From Shewanella oneidensis MR-1 (lineage in GTDB: Bacteria; Pseudomonadota; Gammaproteobacteria; Enterobacterales; Shewanellaceae), in contig NC_004347.2 of NCBI RefSeq assembly GCF_000146165.2, positions 2,790,001 to 2,854,000 of the forward strand: a stretch of 64,000 nucleotides of DNA. Reading direction: 5' to 3'. The notes below the pieces were generated by a model. That model had not been told where the DNA came from. It did not search any database and saw nothing but the letters and a program-made list of their open reading frames with translations. Shown here one piece after another: positions 15,915-24,118 of the stretch (the first letter of the stretch is position 1; each line of letters starts with the position of its first letter). The position numbers and the translations under genes are program-made.

Positions 15915-15944
15915 ATTTAAACATGGTTTAAACATGGTTTGGTT
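15915..15944 (+). repeat. 11-bp-period TTTAAAC array, copy 3
   Basis: ATTTAAAC, GTTTAAAC and GTTTGGTT start at 15915, 15926 and 15937, each followed or separated by ATG. It lies in the 221-base gap after the F gene and about 90 bases before the promoter of the two-gene cassette. The gap is otherwise AT-rich and holds no gene. Confidence 0.6.
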
Positions 15945-16005
15945 TAGTATTTCTAGTGACGATTAAATATTTTTATCTTTTTATAAAAAATATTGGTTTT
16001 AGTTG

Positions 16006-16034
16006 TTGACTTGTCCCGTATCGGGACGTATTAT
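16006..16034 (+). promoter_or_regulatory. sigma-70 promoter with operator palindrome for the two-gene cassette
   Basis: TTGACT at 16006-16011 and TATTAT at 16029-16034 are 17 bases apart. The spacer contains GTCCCG-TAT-CGGGAC (16013-16027), a perfect 6-bp inverted repeat. A repressor bound there would block polymerase, the classic arrangement of autorepressed toxin-antitoxin or regulator operons. Confidence 0.8.
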
Positions 16035-16083
16035 TTATCACATGAGCTAAGCAATGGTGCGAAGCGAAATGGAGATAATGACC

Positions 16084-16287
16084 ATGAACAGCAATGAAAT
16101 GATTAAAGAATGTCGCAAGTTAGCAAAAGAGCAAAAAATCGAATTCAAACGCAGTAAGAAGGTAGGGACCATAAACGGGAAAGCCTGCTATGAGTTGGAG
16201 AGTGGTATTCAACATAAAACTTTGCACCAAGGATGCCTAAATACAATTTATGAAACATTGTTGAGTGCAGCCTGTGCTAATCAATAA
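16084..16287 (+). CDS. first gene of autonomous cassette, small basic protein
   Basis: A 67-aa protein with many Lys/Arg in the first half (KEQKIEFKRSKKVGTINGKA) and a helical C-terminus. I do not recognise the family. GGAG at 16071 is 9 bases from the ATG at 16084; the ATG at 16078 is the alternative. It is the first gene behind a promoter with an operator and overlaps the second gene by 23 bases. This arrangement fits a toxin-antitoxin or repressor pair, but neither role is shown by sequence. Confidence 0.65.
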   Translation: MNSNEMIKECRKLAKEQKIEFKRSKKVGTINGKACYELESGIQHKTLHQGCLNTIYETLLSAACANQ

Positions 16288-16501
16288 TGAAAATAAAACC
16301 GAGCAACTAGCCGCGCTGGTTGCTCAAGCTGGCGGGGCTCGCAAAGCCGAACAGCTGATTGAATCAGTTCGCGGTGCCGCCCCAAGTAAGTCAGCAATTG
16401 ACCGCGCCATCAAAGGCGGTGGCACTGAGTACAACATCAAGTGCATGATTGACGACTTAACCATTGCTTTATCAAACCTTCAAAATGAAAGCGGATTGTA
16501 A
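16265..16501 (+). CDS. second gene of autonomous cassette, probable HTH-like protein
   Basis: A 78-aa protein probably starting at GTG 16265 (or GTG 16274) within the first gene, so translation is likely coupled. The segment GGARKAEQLIESVRGAAPSK followed by SAIDRAIKGGGTEYNIKCMI could be a helix-turn-helix with recognition helix SKSAIDRAIKG. That would make it the DNA-binding partner for the operator at 16013. Family not recognised. Its stop overlaps a terminator stem. Confidence 0.6.
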   Translation: MQPVLINNENKTEQLAALVAQAGGARKAEQLIESVRGAAPSKSAIDRAIKGGGTEYNIKCMIDDLTIALSNLQNESGL

Positions 16502-16514
16502 TCATCCGCTTTTT
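16488..16514 (+). terminator. intrinsic terminator of the two-gene cassette
   Basis: AAAGCGGAT at 16488 pairs with ATCCGCTTT ending at 16512, with loop TGTAATC-like bases, followed by TTTTTG. It would stop cassette transcription before the protease gene and also attenuate read-through of the late operon. Confidence 0.85.
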
Positions 16515-16696
16515 GTTTAGACTATCAATTCCTCCTCATCCACTCTTCTAACACCTTTAAAATCAACAACCGAGGTTATTTTAGCTCGCTCGGTTTATCC
16601 GCTTAATCTGAACTCCGACATATTTCTTATGCAAAAAGTTTCGCATATCAACCCACACAGGAGGTTGCTATGTAACCCTTAACGGAGTTCTTACCC

Positions 16697-17656
16697 ATGC
16701 AAGTAAAAGCGCTTACCGCACTTTGCTTCAACATGATGGCACTAGAAGCTAATGCCCCAGGCATTTGGCTGCCGATGATCCCCGCTGGCACTTTTCAAGG
16801 AGTCGATGGCCGTTCATGGATGAACCCTAATCCTGACGGCATTATTGCGGCGTTTACCAAAAAGCGGCCGTTCGACGTTGAGCATGCGACTCATATCAAA
16901 GCACCCAAAGGCGAAGAAGCCCCCGCCAGTGGTTGGATTACCCAAGTGGAAAACCGCGCCGGTGAGATTTGGGGCTTTGTTGAATGGAATGCCGAAGGCC
17001 GCGAACTGATTGAGGAAAAGAAGTACGCATTCTACTCCCCCGCGTTTGCCCATGATCCAGACACAGGTGTTATTTACAGCCTAGAGAGTGCTGGCCTAAC
17101 CAACTCCCCCAATTTAAATGTACCCGCACTTAACCGACAAGAGGACGACCCCATGAAGCTGCCAAAGCTTTTAACCGATCTGCTCGGCCTTGGCGAAGAC
17201 GCCACCGCAGAGCAAGCCGTTGTGGCGATCAATGCCATCAAGCAAGACAAAGAAATTGCCCTGAACAGTGCTAAACAAGTTGATCTCAATTTGTATGTGC
17301 CAACCAACACGTATCAGCTGGCACTTAACCGTGCTGAATCCGCCGAAGCCAAGCTTGGCGAGATTGCCAAGGCTGAAATTGAAGCTTTGGTTCAAAGCGG
17401 TGTTGATGCTGGCAAAGTCGCGCCAAAGGACAAAGAAATGTATCTCGGCCTGTGCAGCACGCAAGCGGGCATCGAGCAGTTCAAAGGCTTTTTAGGTACC
17501 GCGCCAGTTATTGCCACTAATGCGCAAAAGAAAGTGCCAGCAAGCAAGGATGCTCCTGAGCTTGCAGAGCATGAATTATCCCTGTGTCGCAAAATGGGAA
17601 TCTCTAAAGAAGAGTTCCTTGCGGCTAAACAACAAATGAACGTAGGAGCTGAGTAA
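16697..17656 (+). CDS. phage head maturation protease I (Mu gp32-like)
   Basis: A 319-aa protein of the Mu I protease/scaffold family. The N-terminal protease half contains DVEHATHIKAPKGEEAPASG and an AFYSPAF block with likely catalytic His/Ser. The C-terminal half is the scaffold. It cleaves scaffold during head maturation. A 195-base gap with an isolated ribosome site (AGGAGG at 16659 followed by ATG-TAA) precedes it. Ends one base into the next gene's start. Confidence 0.9.
   Translation: MQVKALTALCFNMMALEANAPGIWLPMIPAGTFQGVDGRSWMNPNPDGIIAAFTKKRPFDVEHATHIKAPKGEEAPASGWITQVENRAGEIWGFVEWNAEGRELIEEKKYAFYSPAFAHDPDTGVIYSLESAGLTNSPNLNVPALNRQEDDPMKLPKLLTDLLGLGEDATAEQAVVAINAIKQDKEIALNSAKQVDLNLYVPTNTYQLALNRAESAEAKLGEIAKAEIEALVQSGVDAGKVAPKDKEMYLGLCSTQAGIEQFKGFLGTAPVIATNAQKKVPASKDAPELAEHELSLCRKMGISKEEFLAAKQQMNVGAE
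17153..17656 (+). CDS. nested scaffold protein Z within the protease gene
   Basis: In Mu the scaffold Z is made from an internal start in gene I. Here an in-frame ATG at 17153 (MKLPKLLTDLLG) is preceded by GAGG at 17141 and follows the end of the protease domain, giving a 167-aa acidic helical protein. The internal start is inferred from the Mu precedent and the ribosome site. Confidence 0.6.
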   Translation: MKLPKLLTDLLGLGEDATAEQAVVAINAIKQDKEIALNSAKQVDLNLYVPTNTYQLALNRAESAEAKLGEIAKAEIEALVQSGVDAGKVAPKDKEMYLGLCSTQAGIEQFKGFLGTAPVIATNAQKKVPASKDAPELAEHELSLCRKMGISKEEFLAAKQQMNVGAE

Positions 17657-18555
17657 TGGCTACTGAAGCACAAGTATTAGAAGCACTGCAGGCCACGATG
17701 TCAGCGGCCTACACCCGCGGTTTGTCAGCAGCTAAACCGCAATGGAACATGATTGCCACGGAAGTCCCTAGCGCGGGTGCGGCAAACTTTTACGGTTGGT
17801 TAAAAGACTTGCCTGGGATTGTTGAATGGACAGGTGCCCGCCAGTTGGCGAACCTTGGCAAACATGGCTATTCAATCGAAAACAAAACCTTTGAAAGCTC
17901 GATCTCTATTTCTCGCGACAACGTAGACGATGATCAAATTGGTCAGTACAGCGTGATTGCGCAAAACTATGGCGATCAAGTTGCTTACTTCCCAGATACC
18001 TTGGCCTATCCATTGCTCAAGGCAGGGTTCACAACCCTGTGCTACGACGGTCAAAACTTTTTTGATACTGACCACCCATTAGCCACTACGCCAGCCACTA
18101 CGTTCTCTAACGTGATTGGTGATCCAGCAACAGATACTGGCGAGCCTTGGTTCTTGATTGACGATACCAAAGTGCTAAAGCCGATTGTGTTCCAGAACCG
18201 TCGCCCATTCGTGTTCAAAAACATGAACCCGAATGAAGAGTACACCTGGTTTAACAACAAATATGCAGCGGGTGTTGATGGCCGTTGTAACGTTGGTTTC
18301 TCCTTCCCGCAGTTAGCTATCGGCTCTAAAGCAGCATTGACAGAAGCTAACTACGCAGCCGCTAAAAAGCTGTTGTTAAAGATGAAGAAGGTCGACGGTA
18401 CACCAATTGGTACCCGTGCCACTAAGTTAGTTGTTGGCCCTGACAACGAAGCCGCGGCGAAGAAACTGATTAGCCGCATGCTGATCGAAGGTGGCGATAC
18501 CAACATCTATTACAACGATGTTGAGATTGTGGTTTCGCCTTTAGTTACTGCATAA
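17656..18555 (+). CDS. major head protein T (Mu gp34-like)
   Basis: A 299-aa major capsid protein of the HK97-like fold, Mu T family (Mu T is about 305 aa). It has the N-terminal LSAAKPQWNMIATEVPSAGA-type stretch and the ENKTFESSISISRDNVDDDQ-type strand-helix region. It overlaps the protease stop by one base, which fits the high expression of head genes. Confidence 0.95.
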   Translation: MATEAQVLEALQATMSAAYTRGLSAAKPQWNMIATEVPSAGAANFYGWLKDLPGIVEWTGARQLANLGKHGYSIENKTFESSISISRDNVDDDQIGQYSVIAQNYGDQVAYFPDTLAYPLLKAGFTTLCYDGQNFFDTDHPLATTPATTFSNVIGDPATDTGEPWFLIDDTKVLKPIVFQNRRPFVFKNMNPNEEYTWFNNKYAAGVDGRCNVGFSFPQLAIGSKAALTEANYAAAKKLLLKMKKVDGTPIGTRATKLVVGPDNEAAAKKLISRMLIEGGDTNIYYNDVEIVVSPLVTA

Positions 18556-18612
18556 CACCAAGCCTCAGCATGGATAACTTTGGCGCATGGACGCGCCACC
18601 CAAGGAGCCATT

Positions 18613-18861
18613 ATGACAATCGCAGTGCAACTTAATACAACCTCTTGGGTTTTGGTATCTAGCGCCGCTGCTGGGTTTATGGAAAACCAGACTGGCAATG
18701 TTGCGTTAATACGAGTTGAAGATACGCCGCCAGCCAACACTGACTCAATGGGGCATCAACTTAAAAATGAAGACGGTTTGGGGTGGTCACGCGCTACCGC
18801 TAAAAACATCTATGCCCGTTTGCTGGTTGGGCAGGGATCAATGATTGTGACAGAGGGTTAA
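18613..18861 (+). CDS. small protein between capsid genes, unknown function
   Basis: An 82-aa beta-rich protein starting at ATG 18613 with AAGGAG 7 bases upstream. Alternating hydrophobic strands (SWVLVSSAAAGFM, NVALIRVED, IYARLLVGQGSMIV) suggest a small beta-sandwich, possibly a head decoration protein. Mu has no clear counterpart at this site. Confidence 0.65.
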   Translation: MTIAVQLNTTSWVLVSSAAAGFMENQTGNVALIRVEDTPPANTDSMGHQLKNEDGLGWSRATAKNIYARLLVGQGSMIVTEG

Positions 18862-18864
18862 GCC

Positions 18865-19425
18865 ATGTTTTTTAAGGGTGCGCCACTAATCAGCCAAAGC
18901 GCTTCTCCTTTACCAGTAGACTCGCTGCTAATGCGTTCAAGCTATGTTTCATCGGGTACGACACTAAAGCAAACACTTGCAGCAAGTAACGTTCCGCAAA
19001 CCATCTTATTCAATAAGTTGTCGTTACCGTCTCCCGATTTAATAGTTGATTTGGTAACTGGTGAAGTCACTGCCGTTAAAGATTATGTCGGCATGGCCAG
19101 CCTCAACTGCATTGTCATTCGCGAAAGCGGCAGTGGCAGTGATGCGCTGTGGGGTGTGTTTGTTGAAGTGTTTGATAGCGCTTCTGGTACGTGGGTTAAA
19201 GCTCAAGACAGCTTGCGTGAGCTGACTTTATCGCGAGATATCGAAGACGAAGTCAGGCCAATTGATTACACATTGGCGGTCTCTTTCCAAGCAGGGGCAA
19301 AGTTTCGCTGGCGACATTACACCAGTGATGCTAGTCGCCAAGTTTCATTAATTGCAAAAGCAGCAACAGCAGTATTGCCTGGCGCAGCGGCGGCAATCAT
19401 GAGTTTTTGGGGCGTTAAACCCTAA
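18865..19425 (+). CDS. putative structural protein, unknown function
   Basis: A 186-aa beta-rich protein ending in an alanine-rich hydrophobic tail (AATAVLPGAAAAIMSFWG). It follows the preceding small gene by 3 bases. It has no recognised motif. Its place between the major head protein and the gp35-like gene suggests a virion component. Confidence 0.65.
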   Translation: MFFKGAPLISQSASPLPVDSLLMRSSYVSSGTTLKQTLAASNVPQTILFNKLSLPSPDLIVDLVTGEVTAVKDYVGMASLNCIVIRESGSGSDALWGVFVEVFDSASGTWVKAQDSLRELTLSRDIEDEVRPIDYTLAVSFQAGAKFRWRHYTSDASRQVSLIAKAATAVLPGAAAAIMSFWGVKP

Positions 19426-19434
19426 TCGCTGCCC

Positions 19435-19453
19435 ATTTAAACCTGATTTAAAA
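19435..19453 (+). repeat. 11-bp-period TTTAAAC array, copy 4
   Basis: ATTTAAAC at 19435 and ATTTAAAA at 19446 are 11 bases apart; GTTCAACG at 19457 is a weaker in-phase unit. It sits just before and into the ribosome binding region of the GTG-start gene at 19464. Confidence 0.5.
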
Positions 19454-19463
19454 GGAGTTCAAC

Positions 19464-20123
19464 GTGAGTGAACCACAAGCCAAAACCCAAACGCGTTCGC
19501 GCAAAAACGCAGGACAAAGCGTGTCAACAACAGCAACAGTGGCACAAGATCCCCTGCTGCAAACGCAGAAAACCGAATCGCAAACAGTAGTTAATAGCGA
19601 TGCTGATAAAGCAACAGCTGACGCAGAAGCCAAAGCCAAGCTTGAAGCAGACACGTTAGCCAAGGAACAGGCTGAACAGGCGGCTAAGCAAGCTGCTGAA
19701 CAACAGGCCAAAGACGAAGCCGAAGCGAAAGCCAAAGCGGATGAACAGGACAAACTAAACCCCACTAATCAGGACGGTTCAAATGAAAAGCCATTATCCA
19801 AAAATCCATCTTATCTTAATGTCGCTGGCGGTAATGATCTCGCCATTGTTGGAGCCTTTACAGTACGCGCTAAAGCGGACGCAGGCTTTTGGCGCTCTGG
19901 TGTGCAGTTCCATCGCCTCACAGAAACTCTGGTGCTCGTGGTTGATGGAGATCATGTCAGCACGGACGACGTATCTACGCTTGAGCCTGACGCTAAACAC
20001 GTTGTGTGTCTTACTCGTGAAAAGGCTGAGCGTGTCCACCGTGAGCCGAACTTGGTTGTGGAAGACGTTGACCTCGAAACCCTTATCGACCCAGCAAGCG
20101 TTATTGACCTAGCTAGCAAATAA
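19464..20123 (+). CDS. HI1506/Mu gp35-like protein with alanine/lysine-rich coiled coil
   Basis: A 219-aa protein. Residues about 50-95 are low-complexity Ala/Lys/Glu coiled coil (ADAEAKAKLEAD...). The C-terminal half has FTVRAKADAGFWRSGVQFHR, the short domain of the HI1506 (FluMu) family. In Mu gp35 lies right after the head gene cluster. Start is GTG at 19464 with AAGGAG 6 bases upstream. Confidence 0.8.
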   Translation: MSEPQAKTQTRSRKNAGQSVSTTATVAQDPLLQTQKTESQTVVNSDADKATADAEAKAKLEADTLAKEQAEQAAKQAAEQQAKDEAEAKAKADEQDKLNPTNQDGSNEKPLSKNPSYLNVAGGNDLAIVGAFTVRAKADAGFWRSGVQFHRLTETLVLVVDGDHVSTDDVSTLEPDAKHVVCLTREKAERVHREPNLVVEDVDLETLIDPASVIDLASK

Positions 20124-20154
20124 CTCAAGCTAGCAAATAAAGAGGGCGGCAGTG

Positions 20155-20586
20155 ATGGCAGTTTATGCAACTAAACAAGACCTGATTGATCGTGATGAGT
20201 CGATGCTGTGGAACTTTGCAATTGATCGCACCACAGGCGAGTTAAACGATACCTATATCAATCAGGCATTAGAGCAAGCGGACGATGAGATTAACTCATT
20301 TATGACCCGCTACGCGCTGCCCTTGGCCACAGTGCCAAGCATGTTGAATAAGCTCGCCATCACTATTGCATTTTACTGGCTAGCGGATCGTGACCAGCAA
20401 GCCACCAACTTACTTGAAGAGCGTTATAAAAACGCACTGGCCACATTAAGAGAAATTGGATCAGGTAAGCGTGACTTAGGTTTACCACAGGCAGATAAGC
20501 CCACCGAAACCAGCTTAGGCAAAGTCGAACTGGTTCAGGATAACGAGCGTTTGTTTACCCGTAAAAGCCTGAGTGGGGTGCTGTAA
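20155..20586 (+). CDS. Mu gp36-like head-tail protein (DUF1320)
   Basis: A 143-aa protein of the gp36/DUF1320 family: YATKQDLIDRDESMLWNFAI at the N-terminus and helical bundle with a DREINSFMTRYALPL-type motif. Family members act as head completion or connector proteins. The GTG at 20152 is an alternative start. Confidence 0.88.
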   Translation: MAVYATKQDLIDRDESMLWNFAIDRTTGELNDTYINQALEQADDEINSFMTRYALPLATVPSMLNKLAITIAFYWLADRDQQATNLLEERYKNALATLREIGSGKRDLGLPQADKPTETSLGKVELVQDNERLFTRKSLSGVL

Positions 20587-21137
20587 TGTCGCTCAATGTT
20601 GAGGTGTCAGGGGTTGAGCTGCAACGTTATCAGCAGCTCATGGATACCCTTGGCGACCCAAAGCACAAGGCCGAATTGTTGGATGCCCTGGGCGGCATTG
20701 TTGAAAGCCAAACTCGGAGACGTATTGCTGATGAAAAGTCTGCGCCTGATGGTTCTAGTTGGCCTGCTTGGTCCGACGCTTATTCCAAGACCCGCCATGG
20801 TAATCAATCGCTGCTACGAGGAGGCGGAGATCTTCTCGACTCCATTCAGTACATCGTGGAAAAAAATCAAGTTCGCATTGGTTCCCCACTGCCTTACGCC
20901 GCAGTGCATCAAGACGGCTTTAGCGGTGCAGTGCAAGTGGATGCACATACGCGCCTTATTACACAAGCCTTTGGTAAAGCATTGGCGTTTCCGGTGTATC
21001 AGCAAGTAAGCGCCTTTACTCGGATGATGAACATCCCTCAGCGCGAGTTCTTGGGCTTAAGCCGCGACAATCAGCAAGAAGTGTATGCGGTGCTAGGTAG
21101 CTTTTGGGGTGACTTAATGGCAGGTGCAGCGCAATGA
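20586..21137 (+). CDS. phage virion morphogenesis protein (Mu G-like)
   Basis: A 183-aa tail completion protein of the phage virion morphogenesis family, recognised by ESQTRRRIADEKSAPDGSSW, PAWSDAY and LLRGGGDLLDSI, then YAAVHQDG and PQREFLGLS. It is the relative of Mu G and P2 gpS. In Mu the G gene follows F; here it lies after gp36, a rearrangement seen in FluMu-type phages. Confidence 0.9.
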   Translation: MSLNVEVSGVELQRYQQLMDTLGDPKHKAELLDALGGIVESQTRRRIADEKSAPDGSSWPAWSDAYSKTRHGNQSLLRGGGDLLDSIQYIVEKNQVRIGSPLPYAAVHQDGFSGAVQVDAHTRLITQAFGKALAFPVYQQVSAFTRMMNIPQREFLGLSRDNQQEVYAVLGSFWGDLMAGAAQ

Positions 21138-21724
21138 GTAAGCCAGATTTTGACACGACAGGCTCAACCGTGTGGGCGTGTGATCAAATAGTCACTTACC
21201 TAAAGCCCGAGCTTGAAGGTACAGAGCGCCAGATTGATCGCGTTCAAACAGTTGAACGCCACATTGGCAAGTTTGATACACCAGCGGACGTAAAACGCTG
21301 GATAGCTAATCGAGATGGCGGTGTGCGCATTGCGGCGGTAAGAGTGCCGCAGTACGAAACCGTCGGTGGCCGCTTAATTGGCACGGTTAATTTTACTGCC
21401 TATGTATTTACCACTGACCAATTTGGCTACCAAAAAGATACCCGCGCCGAAGTGATTGCTGGCCGCATTGCGGGGCTGTTATTGCGTAAAGGTGCGCTAC
21501 CAACAGCCTATGGCCGCGCCGATGGTGTGCGGGGAGATAACTTATATAGCGCTCAAATTGACGAGCTTGGCCTTGCGATTTGGTCAGTGAGTTGGACGCA
21601 ACAATGGTATCTGGATGTACCAATCGATCCAGACACCTTAGACGACTTCCTCCGCTTTGGCATTAAGGCCCAGCTAGCCGATGGTGCGCCAGAGTTAGAA
21701 GGCTTGGTTGATTTACCACAATAA
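21134..21724 (+). CDS. Mu gp37-like protein (DUF1834)
   Basis: A 196-aa protein of the gp37/DUF1834 family, probably a tail terminator or connector. Conserved segments include IGKFDTPADVKRW and VNFTAYVFTTDQFG. It overlaps the G-like gene by 4 bases. Confidence 0.86.
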   Translation: MSKPDFDTTGSTVWACDQIVTYLKPELEGTERQIDRVQTVERHIGKFDTPADVKRWIANRDGGVRIAAVRVPQYETVGGRLIGTVNFTAYVFTTDQFGYQKDTRAEVIAGRIAGLLLRKGALPTAYGRADGVRGDNLYSAQIDELGLAIWSVSWTQQWYLDVPIDPDTLDDFLRFGIKAQLADGAPELEGLVDLPQ

Positions 21725-21740
21725 CCGACAGGATTGACCT

Positions 21741-21905
21741 ATGTTGATTTTAATTAAACCCGCAAAAGCTGCGGTACCAGTACGCAAGCCGAACGGCGAA
21801 TACCTAAAAGCCGATGGCGAAAAGGTTGAGCGTTCATCATTTTGGGTACGTCGCTTAAACGATGGCGATGTAGTCGAACTTAAAAAAGCGAAAGCAGGAG
21901 CGTAA
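21741..21905 (+). CDS. small DUF2635 protein (Mu gp38-like)
   Basis: A 54-aa reading frame beginning MLILIKPAKAAVPVRKPNG and containing FWVRRLNDGDV. Length, basic N-terminus and position just before the sheath gene match DUF2635 (Mu gp38). The frame is intact with no alternative on the other strand. A GGATTGACCT leader precedes the ATG and the stop is 2 bases before the next ATG. Confidence 0.85.
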   Translation: MLILIKPAKAAVPVRKPNGEYLKADGEKVERSSFWVRRLNDGDVVELKKAKAGA

Positions 21906-21907
21906 GC

Positions 21908-23389
21908 ATGTCACTCGGTAGCATTCCTAACGATATTAAAGTCCCTCTCGTTTATATCGAGATCGACAACTCAAACGCGCTGAGCGGTACACCTGCACTG
22001 GCGCAAAAGGTATTAGTGATCGGTCAGCAACTTGGAACCGGCACAGCCAGCCCACTAACCCTTAACCGCATTACTAACAGCGAAAGCCAAATGGATGCGC
22101 TGTTTGGCAAAGGCTCGATGCTGGCGCGCAGCCTTAAGATGTTCCGCAAGTCAAACGACTATACCGATGTGTATGCCTTGGGGGTTGCAGACTTAAGCGC
22201 AGGCAGTGCCGCCAAGGGTGAAATCACCATTGCTGCTACCACAGCCAAGGCGGGCGTGATTGCCTTGCTTATTGCGGGTGAGTCGGTGCAAGTGGGTGTG
22301 GATGAAGCGGCAACTGCTGCGACGATCGCCACGGCGATGATTGCTAAGATCAACGCTAACACTAACTTGCCTGTTACTGCTGCACTTAAAGCGGCCACCA
22401 CTGAAACGGTAGAGCTTACCGCTAAGTGGAAGGGCCAAACTACTAACGATATCGATATTCGTTACAACTACTACGACGGCGAGCAGTTGCCGCAGGGCGT
22501 GACCTTAACCGTGGTCGAAATGACGGGCGGTGCCGGAACGCCAGATATGGATGCCGTTATCGCCGCTATTCCAAACGAGTGGTACAACCATATCGTAATG
22601 CCATACAACGACACCCAAAGTATGAACAAGCTGCGTGATGAACTAGTCAATCGTTGGGGGCCGCTCAAGATGATTGAGGGCATTGCTTACACTGCGTTCC
22701 GTGGCACCTTTGCCGAGTCTGGCGCGTTTGGTGTGGCTCGCAATGACTACCTGTTTACCTGCATGGGTACAAACAAAGCGCCCCACTCACCATGGGAATG
22801 GGCTGCTGCCTACGCTGGCCAAGCCTCTTACTCACTGGGTATTGATCCTGCTCGTCCACTGCAAACGCTGGTGATGACAAGCCTGTTACCGCCAGCAAAA
22901 GAAATCCAGTGGGACCCAACCGAGCGCAATCTGTTATTAGGTGATGGCATTGCCACTTATATGGTAACGCCAAGCGGTGAAGTGGCGATTGAGCGCGAAG
23001 TGTCTATGTATCGCGAAAACAGCTACGGCGATCCAGACCCAAGTTACTTGGATATCACCACGCCAGCGACCTTGGGATACCTGCGTTACTCGCTGCGCGT
23101 AATGGTGACTAATCGTTTCCCGCGCCATAAGTTAGCCGGTGATGATGTGCTCGCACGACTTGACCCAGGTCAGCCAGTCGTCACGCCTAAGATCATGCGT
23201 AACGCTATGCTCGAATTGGCAAACAATGACTGGGTACCAAAAGGATTAATGGAAGACTTTGACGGCTTTAAAGAGACGCTTGAAGTGTATCGCGATAGCA
23301 GCGACCAAAACCGCCTTAACTGCGTGTTCAAGCCTGATATCGTTAACCAGTTCCGTATCTTTGCTGCGTTGATGCAGTTCAAACTCTAA
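21908..23389 (+). CDS. tail sheath protein L (Mu gp39-like)
   Basis: A 493-aa contractile tail sheath subunit, the same size as Mu L (495 aa). It has the N-terminal DIKVPLVYIEIDNSNA insertion arm, a GxATYMVTPSGEVAIEREV-type core and the C-terminal PDIVNQFRIFAALMQFKL end conserved in the family. Confidence 0.95.
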   Translation: MSLGSIPNDIKVPLVYIEIDNSNALSGTPALAQKVLVIGQQLGTGTASPLTLNRITNSESQMDALFGKGSMLARSLKMFRKSNDYTDVYALGVADLSAGSAAKGEITIAATTAKAGVIALLIAGESVQVGVDEAATAATIATAMIAKINANTNLPVTAALKAATTETVELTAKWKGQTTNDIDIRYNYYDGEQLPQGVTLTVVEMTGGAGTPDMDAVIAAIPNEWYNHIVMPYNDTQSMNKLRDELVNRWGPLKMIEGIAYTAFRGTFAESGAFGVARNDYLFTCMGTNKAPHSPWEWAAAYAGQASYSLGIDPARPLQTLVMTSLLPPAKEIQWDPTERNLLLGDGIATYMVTPSGEVAIEREVSMYRENSYGDPDPSYLDITTPATLGYLRYSLRVMVTNRFPRHKLAGDDVLARLDPGQPVVTPKIMRNAMLELANNDWVPKGLMEDFDGFKETLEVYRDSSDQNRLNCVFKPDIVNQFRIFAALMQFKL

Positions 23390-23405
23390 TTAGGGAGCGA
23401 TCACA

Positions 23406-23759
23406 ATGGGACAAATCCTAGGTGAAGTGGTTATTCGTGCCAACAGCAAACAGCTTAAAACGAAAAAAGGCTCTACGTTAAACCCAGGTGGTTACACTCG
23501 CACCCCACATGTTGGCCCTGGTCGTGTGTGGGGCCAGTCTAACGAGTACACAGTGCCAACCATTGCGGTAGTGATTGCGGCTGATGAAGATGTTGATGTT
23601 ATCGATATCAACAACATCACCAACGCAACCCTAACGTGGGAGGGCGATAACGGTGTGGACTACATGATGACAGATGCAGCCCCACAGGCACCTTTTACGG
23701 TTAGCGATAGCGGTGATATTACAGGCACGTTCCAAGGTAACAAGGTCGAGCGTATCTAA
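23406..23759 (+). CDS. tail tube protein M (Mu gp40-like)
   Basis: A 117-aa tail tube subunit (Mu M is 118 aa). VVIRANSKQLKTKKGSTLNP and the DGxDYMMTDAAPQAPFTV region match the family. AGGGAG lies before the ATG; the stop overlaps the ATG of the chaperone gene. Confidence 0.93.
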   Translation: MGQILGEVVIRANSKQLKTKKGSTLNPGGYTRTPHVGPGRVWGQSNEYTVPTIAVVIAADEDVDVIDINNITNATLTWEGDNGVDYMMTDAAPQAPFTVSDSGDITGTFQGNKVERI

Positions 23760-24118
23760 TGGCCGTTCTTACCTTTGAATTACAAAAAGGTTTTCAAGTG
23801 GGTGAGAACACCCACTTTGAAGTCGGCCTTCGTGAGCTTACGCCAAAAGATGTATTTGATGCGCAAATGGCTTCAGAGCATGTGACTATTCTTGATAATC
23901 GCCCATATGCCTATATCAGCAATGCTCAATTTGGTATGGAACTATTGTGTCGCCAAGTTGAATTTATTGGCTCTGTTAATGGACCGTTTACAGTCAAAGA
24001 ACTTTTAAAGCTAGACATAAAAGATTTTGAGTTATTACAGGCCAAGTCTGAAGAGCTAGATAAAATGATGATCCCGCAAGAAGTATTGGATGGTATTTCT
24101 CAACGGGGGGAGCATTAA
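23759..24118 (+). CDS. tail assembly chaperone (Mu gp41-like), short form
   Basis: A 119-aa tail assembly chaperone that coats the tape measure. It ends just after a run of six G residues (24105-24110) in CGGGGGGAGC, the same kind of slippery site at which Mu gp41 is known to shift by -2 to give the longer gp41-42 protein. The zero-frame codons are CGG GGG GAG CAT TAA. Confidence 0.9.
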   Translation: MAVLTFELQKGFQVGENTHFEVGLRELTPKDVFDAQMASEHVTILDNRPYAYISNAQFGMELLCRQVEFIGSVNGPFTVKELLKLDIKDFELLQAKSEELDKMMIPQEVLDGISQRGEH

